A DNA stretch of 64,000 bases from Desulfotalea sp. (GTDB lineage Bacteria > Desulfobacterota > Desulfobulbia > Desulfobulbales > Desulfocapsaceae), in the NCBI GenBank assembly GCA_002733995.1, contig NVXR01000009.1, positions 1-64,000 on the forward strand, written 5' to 3'. The notes under the pieces were generated by a model. The model saw nothing but the letters and a program-made list of their open reading frames with translations. It ran no database searches and was not told the DNA's origin. Both the position numbers and the translations under genes were made by a program. Shown here piece after piece: positions 54,771-63,522 of this stretch. Every line of letters starts with the position of its first letter. The first letter of the stretch is position 1.

Positions 54771-56158
54771 TGGTTTATTTTACCTTTGAAAGTGATTCCT
54801 TTTTTTTGGGGTACTTGGGCTAATGTAAAGCCGAAGAAGAATAATATAAAGACATTCATTGTAAGCATATTATCAGTCGCAAAAAATGTATCTATGGTCA
54901 GTCCAGACAAAATACGTTGGCTAAATAAAACTAAAGTGATAATAGCTAAGTTTCGAGCAAATGGGGAGCTACGTTTGTTGTTGGCTAACGAGAAGAGATA
55001 ATGTAATAATAAAATCAACCAAACAATGAGTAAACTTAATCCAATAAGACCTAACTCAACCCAAGTATGCATGAAGGTGTTATGTCCGTACCCCATACTG
55101 CCATAGCCTTTAACGGACAGTAGGCGGTAGCCGTTAACACCAAAACCGAATAAGTTCTTTTCAGGGTTATCAAAAAGATAGCGTTGGGCTATTCCCCAGT
55201 GAATTTGTCTATAGTTTAGTGTCCCATCGGTTGTACCGTGGTATTGGCCTATAAAATTAGTATTGACCAATCGTGTTAAGCCCGGAATTTCTACAGTATC
55301 ACCAAAAGCAAACCAGCTAATTGAAATAATAACAAGAAACACGGGGATCACCTTCTTAACGAGAAAGCGTATCAATATAGATTTTGGGAAAATGAGCGCC
55401 CAAGCAAAACAAATAAGAATAGTGATAGAATCTGTACGAGAGCCGGAGTTAATCAACGCTGTTGAAGCCATAGTGAATAATAATATGGCCTTATATTTCC
55501 ATTTAGCGTATCCCGCAAGTAGTAATGAGAGCAGGATACCTACAGATGCTATAAAGCCGATTGATGCAGAATTATTACCTAAATAACTTCTGTAGATACC
55601 TTTAATAAAATAGCTAGATTGATAGACACTACTATGTCCAGTTTCTACGAGTCCCGATAAATCTATTACTGAAAACTGATGAAGTACTGCAAAAAACAGA
55701 TAAAAGAGAAGAACCCACCCAAATTTTATTAATAACCTGACTTGGTCTTTTTTGCGTAATCTTTGGCAAAAAAAGATCAGTAGGAAGACGAAGGTGAACC
55801 AACGTATTATCCCATACATGAGGAACTTATTGTAATAGCCGTAATCATCTGTAATTAATGCAACACCTGTTCTCAATATTGCGTATAAAGCTAACAATAA
55901 AAATGTTTTATAAACTAGTTTTGATTTGAGACTAGATTGTAATTGATGACGATATTTTAAGCCAAAATTGACTAGGGCAACTGCCAATCCAATATCAACT
56001 GGGAAAATGCCGGCAGTAGCAGAATTGCCTAACATTACCAAGGGGATGTTCCAAAGTGAGAGCGTTAACAGGACAGTTATTGCGGTTGAAACTTTTTTGG
56101 TCCTTATAATAATAATTAAGGCCAGTACTGAGAATGTAAATCCTAAGTAATGTAACAT
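54758..56158 (-). CDS. O-antigen ligase/polymerase-like membrane protein (Wzy/WaaL family)
   Basis: This 466-residue protein has about 11 membrane spans and the Wzy_C pattern: a large periplasmic loop, GFGVNGYRLLS (about residues 338-348), then YGHNTFMHTWVELGLIGLSL (about 355-374), the usual WaaL/Wzy signature. It either polymerises repeat units or ligates them to a lipid. With a flippase one gene upstream but one, it is more likely the polymerase. It lies 8 bases after the preceding glycosyltransferase gene. Confidence 0.88.
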   Translation of the reverse strand: MLHYLGFTFSVLALIIIIRTKKVSTAITVLLTLSLWNIPLVMLGNSATAGIFPVDIGLAVALVNFGLKYRHQLQSSLKSKLVYKTFLLLALYAILRTGVALITDDYGYYNKFLMYGIIRWFTFVFLLIFFCQRLRKKDQVRLLIKFGWVLLFYLFFAVLHQFSVIDLSGLVETGHSSVYQSSYFIKGIYRSYLGNNSASIGFIASVGILLSLLLAGYAKWKYKAILLFTMASTALINSGSRTDSITILICFAWALIFPKSILIRFLVKKVIPVFLVIISISWFAFGDTVEIPGLTRLVNTNFIGQYHGTTDGTLNYRQIHWGIAQRYLFDNPEKNLFGFGVNGYRLLSVKGYGSMGYGHNTFMHTWVELGLIGLSLLIVWLILLLHYLFSLANNKRSSPFARNLAIITLVLFSQRILSGLTIDTFFATDNMLTMNVFILFFFGFTLAQVPQKKGITFKGKINQCHD

Positions 56159-56166
56159 TAGTAAGG

Positions 56167-57462
56167 CTATTTATTGTTGAATTTGTCAATTGTTGATAAA
56201 TAAAAGTTAAGTTGCTCATCCATTACAATTGAGGTGTCGAAGTTGTTTTTGATTGTCTGTTGGGCGTTTTTTCTAACACAGTTTTGTTTGTTCTGAGGGA
56301 GTAGGAGCACTTGGTGTATTTTATTTGCTAAATTCTCTGGCGAGTGGGGCTCGACTAAAAAACCATTTTCCCCTTCTACTATTATTTCACTCATGCCGCC
56401 CGCAGTACTTCCAAGAACTAGACCAGAGGTTGCCATAGATTCTATAACCACTAAGCCAAATGATTCCCACCATGAAGGAAAAACATTTAGATCGGCACTT
56501 TTATAAAAATGTGGCAGCTTGCTACGAGGAATAGGTCCTAGCAGGGTAAGCCAGGAATTATAAGCATTAATTTTGGCTTCTTTCGCTAATGTTCTACCAA
56601 GGGATCCCCATTTTCCAGCAATTGTTAAGGCGATCTCTATACCTTCTTTTCTTAATATCTGTACTGCTCTTACTAGGTCCCCATACCCTTTACCTTCGGT
56701 TACACTTCCTGCGGAGAAAATTTGATATTTAGCAGGTTTAGTGAATGGGTTATGTGTGTTAATGATTGCATTTTTGAGGTCAGTTTGTATTTGCTTGAAT
56801 TCTACAGAATTAGGGACAACATAGACCAATGAGGGCGATATTTGTGCGAATTCTGCTTCTAGGGTAGCTAAAATTCTGCTACATGAAAAAATTCTCGTGG
56901 CTTTCTTTATGCCTGATATTTCTGATCGCCCTAACCAATACTTCATGGGCGATTTAAAAAAAGAAACCGCTTTACCTGTTACATTATCAATAAACCCCGA
57001 TCCGTGCAGACGCACTACCCAAGGAATAAGAGGTTGTCTTTTTGACCAGACTAAGTATTCATTTCCATATTCGGCAAATTCGACAATATCAATATCGTGA
57101 TCTTTGATCAGTTCATTGAGACAGGACGATATCTTTTTACGATAGCTTCGGTAGTGTACGATACGACGGTAGTGTGAGTAAAGTTTGCTGAAAAATGATG
57201 GTGTGTCACACACATAAAAATCACTTTGAGGAAGTCGTATGACGTGGATGTTTCCGTCATTATACTCTTCGGTTTCGTGGATATTATCTGAGGCAGCAAT
57301 GATATGTATCTTATGACCGTTTTTTGCCAAATACGTTGCTGTTTCATAAATGTAAGAAGCAATACCACCTATTCTTTGGGATGGAGGGTACTCTCTAGAA
57401 ACGAAAGCAATATTTAGCTTAACTGTGCCCGTCGATATATTGGATTGTTGGTTAGGTGTCAT
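56167..57462 (-). CDS. GT4-family glycosyltransferase
   Basis: This 431-residue protein has the GT4 N-terminal FVSREYPPSQRIGGIASYIYE (about residues 18-38), the middle FSAGSVTEGKGYGDLVRAV (about 249-267) and ESFGLVVIESMATSGLVLGS (about 337-356), with E-x7-E intact. It overlaps the flippase stop by 11 bases. Its 5' position in the operon gives no information on the sugar. Confidence 0.92.
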   Translation of the reverse strand: MTPNQQSNISTGTVKLNIAFVSREYPPSQRIGGIASYIYETATYLAKNGHKIHIIAASDNIHETEEYNDGNIHVIRLPQSDFYVCDTPSFFSKLYSHYRRIVHYRSYRKKISSCLNELIKDHDIDIVEFAEYGNEYLVWSKRQPLIPWVVRLHGSGFIDNVTGKAVSFFKSPMKYWLGRSEISGIKKATRIFSCSRILATLEAEFAQISPSLVYVVPNSVEFKQIQTDLKNAIINTHNPFTKPAKYQIFSAGSVTEGKGYGDLVRAVQILRKEGIEIALTIAGKWGSLGRTLAKEAKINAYNSWLTLLGPIPRSKLPHFYKSADLNVFPSWWESFGLVVIESMATSGLVLGSTAGGMSEIIVEGENGFLVEPHSPENLANKIHQVLLLPQNKQNCVRKNAQQTIKNNFDTSIVMDEQLNFYLSTIDKFNNK

Positions 57463-58714
57463 GGGGGAGTCCCTTGTTTACTATTTTCCACATCAAAATA
57501 AACACGACTATCTCAGCTAAAGTTTGTCCAATAATGGCTCCTATCTCAGCAAAATTGATAAACAGCAGAGTCACAAGGCCAAGCGCTAGAATAGCGGCGA
57601 TAGCATTTATTATGGCTTGAATTCGAAATTGCTTGTTAGCGATAATGATTAATTCCTGCCCTGATTTAAGTGTGGTAATGCAATTATAAATTGACCACCA
57701 AAAGACAAGCCAAAATAATGATTGATACTTCGTTCCGACAACAAGACTAGAGATATGTTGGAAGGATGCTAATACCACAACAGAATAAATAACCACTGCT
57801 CCGAACATAATCATTGAAAAAAATAGACCTATTCGACGTCCTTGTCTTGGGTCTGTTGCTCTCGCATTGGCAATGCGTGGTAAAAAAACCTGCCCTAATG
57901 CGGGCATCAACATTGTGGCTGGTGTAATAAAAATCCTAGCGGCATTTAGACGCGCGACTCCTGCTGGCCCCATAAACGATGCGACAATCAAAGTGTATGC
58001 TTGGCTTCGTACTGAAATGATAATATGAGCTAATACTGACCATTTCCCGCCATGGAAGAGTTCTCTTGCGTCGTTCAGTAATTCGGGTCTTGTTATGCTT
58101 TTTAAGGGTAATCCTGATAATAAAAAGCCAATGAATGCTGCAAACGCTTGGGCAGCTGAAACAGCGATAAGAGAATCAGTTGCTGTAATGTTGTTTTCCG
58201 TTGTTGATAAGAAAAACCCTATAGCACAGAGTGCTAAGGCTAACGAAATATTTACCACCAATGCTCTTTTCTCTTTGTAAAGACTATATGCGTGACGAAT
58301 AAAAAAATCTTTAAGTAGATAAGTGGCTGCTAATGATGTAATTGCCAGCCCCAAGTCGGAATAGTGGGAGATCGAATAATGACTAATTGAACTTAGTACA
58401 ATCACTAATAACATTATGAGTGCAGATGCAAGGATATATAGACTCGTAAGTATAAATATTCTTGCTGTGTATGGTAAAAGGTCAGCGGCGAGTTTGTCAG
58501 GAATGCGTACAACCATCTGAGTTAAAAAAAGAGCATTGCCGATTCCTGTAAAAAATAAGCTGATTGCGAAACTAATCCCATAAAGTCCAAACTCCACTGG
58601 AGACAGAATTCTTACAAGAAACAGGCCTAGGATGAAATTCGTGCCACTACTTACTATTTGATTGAGGAGGCTAATTGAGATAGCTTTACCAAGCTTTTTA
58701 GTCGGGTTGCGCAT
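57452..58714 (-). CDS. Polysaccharide flippase (Wzx/PST-like)
   Basis: This protein of about 420 residues has 12 membrane spans and the MATE/PST start KAISISLLNQIVSSGTNFILG, then FLVRILSPVEFGLYGISFA. It moves lipid-linked repeat units across the inner membrane. I favour the ATG at 58714 because the preceding 28 codons have an odd composition, but the frame is open up to 58798 and neither start has a strong ribosome-binding site. It is the first gene of the 10-kb minus-strand cluster. Confidence 0.85.
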   Translation of the reverse strand: MRNPTKKLGKAISISLLNQIVSSGTNFILGLFLVRILSPVEFGLYGISFAISLFFTGIGNALFLTQMVVRIPDKLAADLLPYTARIFILTSLYILASALIMLLVIVLSSISHYSISHYSDLGLAITSLAATYLLKDFFIRHAYSLYKEKRALVVNISLALALCAIGFFLSTTENNITATDSLIAVSAAQAFAAFIGFLLSGLPLKSITRPELLNDARELFHGGKWSVLAHIIISVRSQAYTLIVASFMGPAGVARLNAARIFITPATMLMPALGQVFLPRIANARATDPRQGRRIGLFFSMIMFGAVVIYSVVVLASFQHISSLVVGTKYQSLFWLVFWWSIYNCITTLKSGQELIIIANKQFRIQAIINAIAAILALGLVTLLFINFAEIGAIIGQTLAEIVVFILMWKIVNKGLPHDT

Positions 58715-58798
58715 TTTAAGATAAGCGATAAATAATATTATTACTGTATGAGGAGGCCCTTTCCTTTTTGGACGGGCAGTATTTCGTGTAAATACCAT

Positions 58799-59923
58799 GG
58801 TCTGGGATTAAATTCAATGCGGTTTGTTGGTGAGGGATTAACAACGGATACATATTGTTGGACTGCTGGTCTTGGTTAGATGAGCCGACAAGATTTAGAC
58901 TATGCACCTTGGTTATATTTGTTTCGGGACGGACCACAGTAAAAAGCGTTAACATCTACCACAAGCGAGGCCTCTTAACTTTGAAAAAACAATTCTGTCT
59001 ATTCCTACCAAATGGATGAATATCATTTTCAGTACGACTTGGCTATGGTTTTTTTAAGCTATATGTGCGATTAATCGTTTGTTCGTGGTGTCGCAATACT
59101 TCGTAGTTTTCTCAATACAGTAGCGCCTTTTGTTGAAAAAAATAGTTTGACTCGCCCCAGCCGCTTTTTTACTGGTTTGACCGTGTCTTTGTGGCTTTGG
59201 CATATCATCCACGCACGTGTGCCCTCGTACTACGATGTTTGATACCTTCTATGTGATTAAGGAAATCGGAACCAGTACCAGCTGTTGTTTGTGCTGCATC
59301 CTGATAGCTACGTAGCAAATTATCAGCACACTGCTCGGATGTCGACTGATGGCAATGAAAGTAAAAAGAGGGTGCACCGTAATCTTCACCTCTTAAAATA
59401 ATAGAGACGATTTCCTTTAATGTGGTTTGTTAGATTTTGGCAAAACTTGAATCGTGGTTTTAGTAGTGCTGATGTTTGGGGCCTAGCCAATGAACAAGTT
59501 AAAGAGCTTATTGCCTTCAAGCTGGCTTGAAGGTGAGGGTACCGGCGAAAGGATCAAGGTTCCATGGATTGAGGTCGGTTTTTACAAGGTCCTTTGTGGA
59601 ATGTGGCCCATCGGGCTTTACGATGCAGAAAATGCGTTTTTGTCGGAAGATGCGGTGATTACATTACTTTCTCGCCACGTTACTCGTGTATAATCATACC
59701 TGAAAATGGCAAAAGCATGGTAGAGTAACTCTATCGAAATGTGGCAACCCATCACTCTATTGAGGGGTGCAGTTGATAAGGATGAGATGTCTGCTATATT
59801 GATACTTGGTGAGCTACTTTTTGATGCTCGCGTACTCCCGAAGAAACAACCTTGTGTTACCTTCGGTTATTTATCTGGATATGAAAGTCTTTAACCTTGA
59901 AATATTCCGGAAAAGGAAAAATC
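58799..59923. other. 1.1-kb region without a supported gene, upstream of the polysaccharide cluster
   Basis: The right end of the cluster and the ferredoxin gene diverge here, so promoters for both must lie inside. I found no strong -35/-10 pair on the minus strand. A TTGACC at about 59179 followed at 17-18 bases by CATATC is on the plus strand and leads to no gene. A 67-codon plus-strand frame (59490-59693) has a repeat-like start and no ribosome-binding site. A 12-base stretch on the minus strand (GTGGTAGATG) only distantly resembles the ops/JUMPstart element. Confidence 0.5.
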
Positions 59924-60241
59924 ATGTCTACGATTAAAATAGAAAACTTTGACGTAACTGTGGATGCTTTGCCGGGCCACAGTCTGCTTATTTCCCTCGT
60001 TAATGCGGAGCAGCCTATCCATACTGTTTGTGGTGGCAAGGCCGGGTGTGGTTGTTGCAGGGTTCGCATTCTTGAGGGTGGCTCAAAGCTCTCTCCGGTA
60101 AATGATAACGAACGGAGACGACTTGGGGATGCCAAGATAACGGCTGGCTGGCGACTTGCTTGTCAGACACATATTCTCAGGGATGTTACTATCTATCTGC
60201 CTGTCAAAGAAGATCTGGACTCATTTTGTACGAAAAAGTAA
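59924..60241 (+). CDS. 2Fe-2S ferredoxin
   Basis: This 105-residue plant-type ferredoxin has the cluster-binding motif CGGKAGCGCC (about residues 36-45) and the fourth Cys in RLACQTHI (about 82-89). The ligand spacing C-x5-C-x2-C fits. It passes electrons to an unknown partner. I start it at the ATG at 59924, preceded by AAAAGGA; the upstream ATG at 59897 is inside that leader. The C-terminal part is like XdhA-type or adrenodoxin-type domains but too short to decide. Confidence 0.92.
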   Translation: MSTIKIENFDVTVDALPGHSLLISLVNAEQPIHTVCGGKAGCGCCRVRILEGGSKLSPVNDNERRRLGDAKITAGWRLACQTHILRDVTIYLPVKEDLDSFCTKK

Positions 60242-60630
60242 GTTATAATCCCCTGGCGTCAAGCAAGGATGGGGCATCATCCTTCCCCATGGTTTTTACT
60301 CATACATTCTGACCCAAATGCAATTAAAGGTGTATTATGAACCTTGTAGTACAGGATATAGATGTGTTAGCAGGACTAAGGGTTGAGTGAATCATCTCGC
60401 CCCTTTAGGGGAAATGATAGTTTTGGGGGCCTAGGTTAACAAGCTGGGCGAAGGCAGAATTGCCACCGCTCGCTTTTGTTCAATATCAGGTCACTAATGG
60501 ACTTTTAATCTGCGAGGCTGTTTCGTTGTGCACAAGTCCCCGTGGCGTCAGATTTTTGCCCCCTACGTGAGAAGAAGACCATCGTGTTCTTCCCAGCCCC
60601 TTTTTATGGATATTCCACACGTGTACCCGG
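60242..60630. other. Gap after the ferredoxin with two hairpins
   Basis: Besides the terminator at 60265-60297, CCCC (60400-60403) and GGGG (60408-60411) with flanking ATCAT/ATGAT arms (60391-60395, 60414-60418) make a second hairpin. No protein-coding frame was accepted. No promoter for the following gene was located. Confidence 0.5.
60265..60297 (+). terminator. Terminator with two alternative hairpins after the ferredoxin
   Basis: AAGGATG (60265-60271) can pair with CATCCTT (60278-60284), or ATGGGG (60269-60274) with CCCCAT (60285-60290). The two are mutually exclusive. The second is followed by GG and five T (60293-60297), so it is the terminator form and the first is an antiterminator-like form. 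Confidence 0.55.
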
Positions 60631-61311
60631 ATGCATAACCAATCTTTAATCATTGATACTACTATTGAGCCCTGTCCCTTATGTGGCGGTAATCAAAATA
60701 ATCTCTACCATCGGGATGCTGTTCGTCAGTATCGCCAGTGTGGAGCCTGTCATCTTGTCTTTGTTCCACAACAGTTTCATCTTTCTATTGCCAAAGAAAA
60801 GAAGGAGTATGATCTGCATGAAAATGACTGTGAGGATGAGGGATATCTCCGATTTCTTTCAAGATTTAGTGATCCCTTTGTGGAAAAGTTGGGAGTCAAA
60901 CAACAGGGACTGGATTTTGGCTGTGGCCCCGCACCTGCTCTTGCGTCACTTATTGAACAACATGGCCATTCTGTGGCTCTTTATGATATCTTGTATAACG
61001 ATGACAAGAGTGTGTTGGCCAAGAAATACGACTTTATCTGTGCAACAGAGGTGGTTGAGCATTTCTGTTCTCCAGGAAAAGAGTTTGAGCAGCTATTTGA
61101 AATGCTTTTACCTGGCGGTTGGTTGGGGATAATGACCAAAATGGTTCGGGACGAAGCGTCTTTTAAGACATGGCATTATATTCGCGATCTGACCCATGTT
61201 GCCTTTTATTGTACAGAGACATTTAGCTATCTCGCAAAGCAATATGGGGCTACGCTGGCTTTTGTAGGCGCTGATGTCATCTTTATGCAAAAGAGCCTGT
61301 CAGGTGAGTAG
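60631..61311 (+). CDS. Zinc-ribbon class I SAM-dependent methyltransferase
   Basis: This 226-residue protein has an N-terminal zinc ribbon (CPLCGGNQ and CGACHLVFVP, Cys at about residues 15, 18, 37, 40) followed by a class I methyltransferase core with LDFGCGPAPALA (about residues 93-104) and ATEVVEHF (about 137-144). Similar proteins methylate sugars or small molecules in polysaccharide or natural-product loci. The ribosome-binding site is weak. It is 26 bases before the metallophosphoesterase gene, so the two are probably co-transcribed. Confidence 0.88.
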   Translation: MHNQSLIIDTTIEPCPLCGGNQNNLYHRDAVRQYRQCGACHLVFVPQQFHLSIAKEKKEYDLHENDCEDEGYLRFLSRFSDPFVEKLGVKQQGLDFGCGPAPALASLIEQHGHSVALYDILYNDDKSVLAKKYDFICATEVVEHFCSPGKEFEQLFEMLLPGGWLGIMTKMVRDEASFKTWHYIRDLTHVAFYCTETFSYLAKQYGATLAFVGADVIFMQKSLSGE

Positions 61312-61337
61312 GAAAACAGGGACAAAAGGGGAATAGA

Positions 61338-62093
61338 ATGAAACTCGCAGTGATTTCTGATGTGCATGCTAATGCCTTTGCGTTAGAGGCGGTACTCGCC
61401 GATATTACCAAGCGAAGTGTTACTACTCTTGTCAATCTTGGAGATATCTTTTACGGCCCCATAGCTCCGAGGAAAACCTATGACCTGCTTATGGATTTTG
61501 AGGAGGATGTGGTTACAATTTGCGGCAATCAGGACCGACAAATATATGAAGCCACGGTGGCTGAAATTGCTGCCAATCCAACTATGGCCATGGTTATTGA
61601 GGCGTTACATGGTGAGCCTATGGAGTGGATGTGTTCTCTGCCACCAGAGTTGCAGATTAACAATGATGTCTATCTTTGCCATGGTGCGCCTGGAAATGAT
61701 CTTAGCTATCTGCTTGAAGATATCCATAGTGGTCATCCTGTTATTCGTGCTGACGAAGAAATTCAACATCTCTTGCAGGGCCAGGACGCATCTCTTATTT
61801 TGTGTGGCCATAGCCATTTGCCAAAAATCGTAACTCTTGGCTCAGGACAACTTATTGTCAATCCCGGAAGCGTTGGACTTCCTGCCTATGCAGATGATCT
61901 ACCTGTTCCCCACTCAATTGAAAACTACTCATCCCACGCATCCTACGCCGTGGTTGAGAAAACCGATGATGGTTGGCTGGTTGAGCATTGTAGCGTCCCC
62001 TATGATGTGGCCGCTGCCGTACGCCTATGCCATGGATTGCGAAGAAGCGATTGGGCGGGCTTTATAACAAGCGGCAGGGCGGGTTCGTTGTGA
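61338..62093 (+). CDS. Metallophosphoesterase
   Basis: This 251-residue protein has the calcineurin-like motifs SDVHANAFAL (about residues 7-16), LGDIFYGP (about 34-41), GNQD (about 63-66; the usual GNHD with Gln in place of His), CHGAPG (about 114-119) and CGHSH (about 155-159). It resembles YfcE/diadenosine-type phosphoesterases with two metal ions. The Gln substitution may affect activity. GGGG precedes the ATG. Confidence 0.92.
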   Translation: MKLAVISDVHANAFALEAVLADITKRSVTTLVNLGDIFYGPIAPRKTYDLLMDFEEDVVTICGNQDRQIYEATVAEIAANPTMAMVIEALHGEPMEWMCSLPPELQINNDVYLCHGAPGNDLSYLLEDIHSGHPVIRADEEIQHLLQGQDASLILCGHSHLPKIVTLGSGQLIVNPGSVGLPAYADDLPVPHSIENYSSHASYAVVEKTDDGWLVEHCSVPYDVAAAVRLCHGLRRSDWAGFITSGRAGSL

Positions 62094-62165
62094 AACAGGG
62101 GAGAAGAGCGTTGAAAAGGGTAAGGAAAATAATCTCAGAGGTCAATTTTAGTATATGGAGCAGAT

Positions 62166-62999
62166 ATGAATCTTACGGTGCTTGTAGATAACAACACACT
62201 CATTGATAGGTATTTTTTGGCTGAACCCGGACTTTCATTTTATCTCAACGATGATGGGCATGAGCTACTTTTTGACCTTGGCTATTCTGATATCTTTTAT
62301 CAAAATGCTCAAAAAATGGGCTTGAACCTGACCCGAATACAAGATGTAATAATCTCCCATGGTCATCTCGATCATACTTGGGGGCTGGAGCCATATATTC
62401 GCAGATTAAACGAAGCTCAGTTTGAAAAAAGGGCATGCGTTCGACCACGACTTGTCGCGCATCCGAAGGCATTTATTAGTGTTACTGGCGACGGAGGTAG
62501 TGAGTTTGGCTCTTTAATGTCAGCTGATAAACTAGCAAAGCATTTCGATCTTACCCTTAGTCGAGAGCCGGTGGTAATCACGCCGCGCCTGACATGGTTG
62601 GGCGAGATTCCTCGCTTATTTGACTTTGAGAATTTGCTCAGCTTTGGCGTGAAAGACGGTGAAACGTCGGTGGACATGGTGCCCGATGATAGTGCTCTTG
62701 TCTATTCTTCTGAGGAGGGCCTGGTTATTATCACCGGTTGTTCCCATGCGGGGATTTGCAATATTGTTGAGTATGCCAAAAAGGTATGTGCTGATGAGCG
62801 TGTCGTAGATATAATAGGTGGCTTGCACCTCATGAACCCTGATGCAAAACAATTAAAAGGTACTGTGGCTTATATAGGCGCTCTTGGTCTAGAAAAAATT
62901 CATGCCTGTCACTGCACCGATTTGTCGTCAAAGATAGCCCTAGCTGCTGTTGTCAAGGTGGAGGAAGTAGGGGTTGGTCTTGAACTTACTTATAGATGA
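62166..62999 (+). CDS. Metallo-beta-lactamase-fold hydrolase
   Basis: This 277-residue protein has the MBL motif SHGHLDHTWGLE (about residues 62-73) and GCSHAGICNI (about 195-204), with the later IGGLHL (His) and CHCTD. The FEDTSLVI-like SALVYSSEEGLVIITGC segment and the overall length match the 7,8-dihydropterin-6-methyl-aminobenzene phosphate-synthase-like MBL subfamily, common in anaerobes. The substrate is unknown. It lies 72 bases after the phosphoesterase. Confidence 0.9.
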   Translation: MNLTVLVDNNTLIDRYFLAEPGLSFYLNDDGHELLFDLGYSDIFYQNAQKMGLNLTRIQDVIISHGHLDHTWGLEPYIRRLNEAQFEKRACVRPRLVAHPKAFISVTGDGGSEFGSLMSADKLAKHFDLTLSREPVVITPRLTWLGEIPRLFDFENLLSFGVKDGETSVDMVPDDSALVYSSEEGLVIITGCSHAGICNIVEYAKKVCADERVVDIIGGLHLMNPDAKQLKGTVAYIGALGLEKIHACHCTDLSSKIALAAVVKVEEVGVGLELTYR

Positions 63000-63522
63000 C
63001 AGAACAGGCTGGGGCGAAGAACAGGAACGACTGTACCTTCTTACCAAAAGATAAAATAATGGCACATGTTTAGCCACTGATACGAGTGGTTAGCGTCTCA
63101 AGCGAAGGTGAAAAGGTATTTATAAATACGCTGGCGACTCTTTAGCAAAAATTGGTTCAGTTACATACCTTAAGGGATTCTTCGTTACTCTGTTTACATG
63201 TTTGAAGAATCCTTGTATTTATGTGCCATCTGTTTTTGTTTATGTGGATTGCATGAAGGTCGTTGCTGTTGAATCCATACTATAATAGAGACAAACATAT
63301 GGTCGAAGTAGGTTGGTAAAAACAAGATCATAAATTTACCCTTTCATGTAATGACTTGTAACGTCTTGATATCTCATTGAAAACGAATGTCGTGATATTG
63401 GCTCAGCCTTTTTATAGGAGAAAGAAGCCAATAAATGTTCGAGAGTTTTTATGAGTTGGGGTAGGATGCGGGGATAATTTAAACATTATCAAAGTCAGAT
63501 TAAATAACAACTGGGTCACGTA
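63000..63522. other. 523-base gap before the dynamin-like gene
   Basis: No gene is seen on either strand. The hairpin at 63175-63212 is the only clear structure. The A+T-rich stretch of 63290-63500 could hold the promoter of the GTPase gene, whose ribosome-binding site is weak (GGGTCACGTA before ATG). Confidence 0.5.
63175..63212. terminator. 9-bp hairpin in the gap
   Basis: GGATTCTTC (63175-63183) pairs perfectly with GAAGAATCC (63204-63212), with a 20-base loop and a T-rich end (TTGTATTTATGT). It may terminate the 62166 transcript, though it lies about 175 bases past its stop. Confidence 0.5.

Noticed and set aside
58940..58970. Possible ops/JUMPstart element upstream of the polysaccharide cluster
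   Set aside because: Only GTGGTAGATG is present on the minus strand; too many mismatches to the ops core.
59490..59693. 67-codon plus-strand frame in the long gap near the ferredoxin
   Set aside because: No ribosome-binding site, unusual composition and a start (PSSWLEGEGTGER) that looks like translated repeat DNA.
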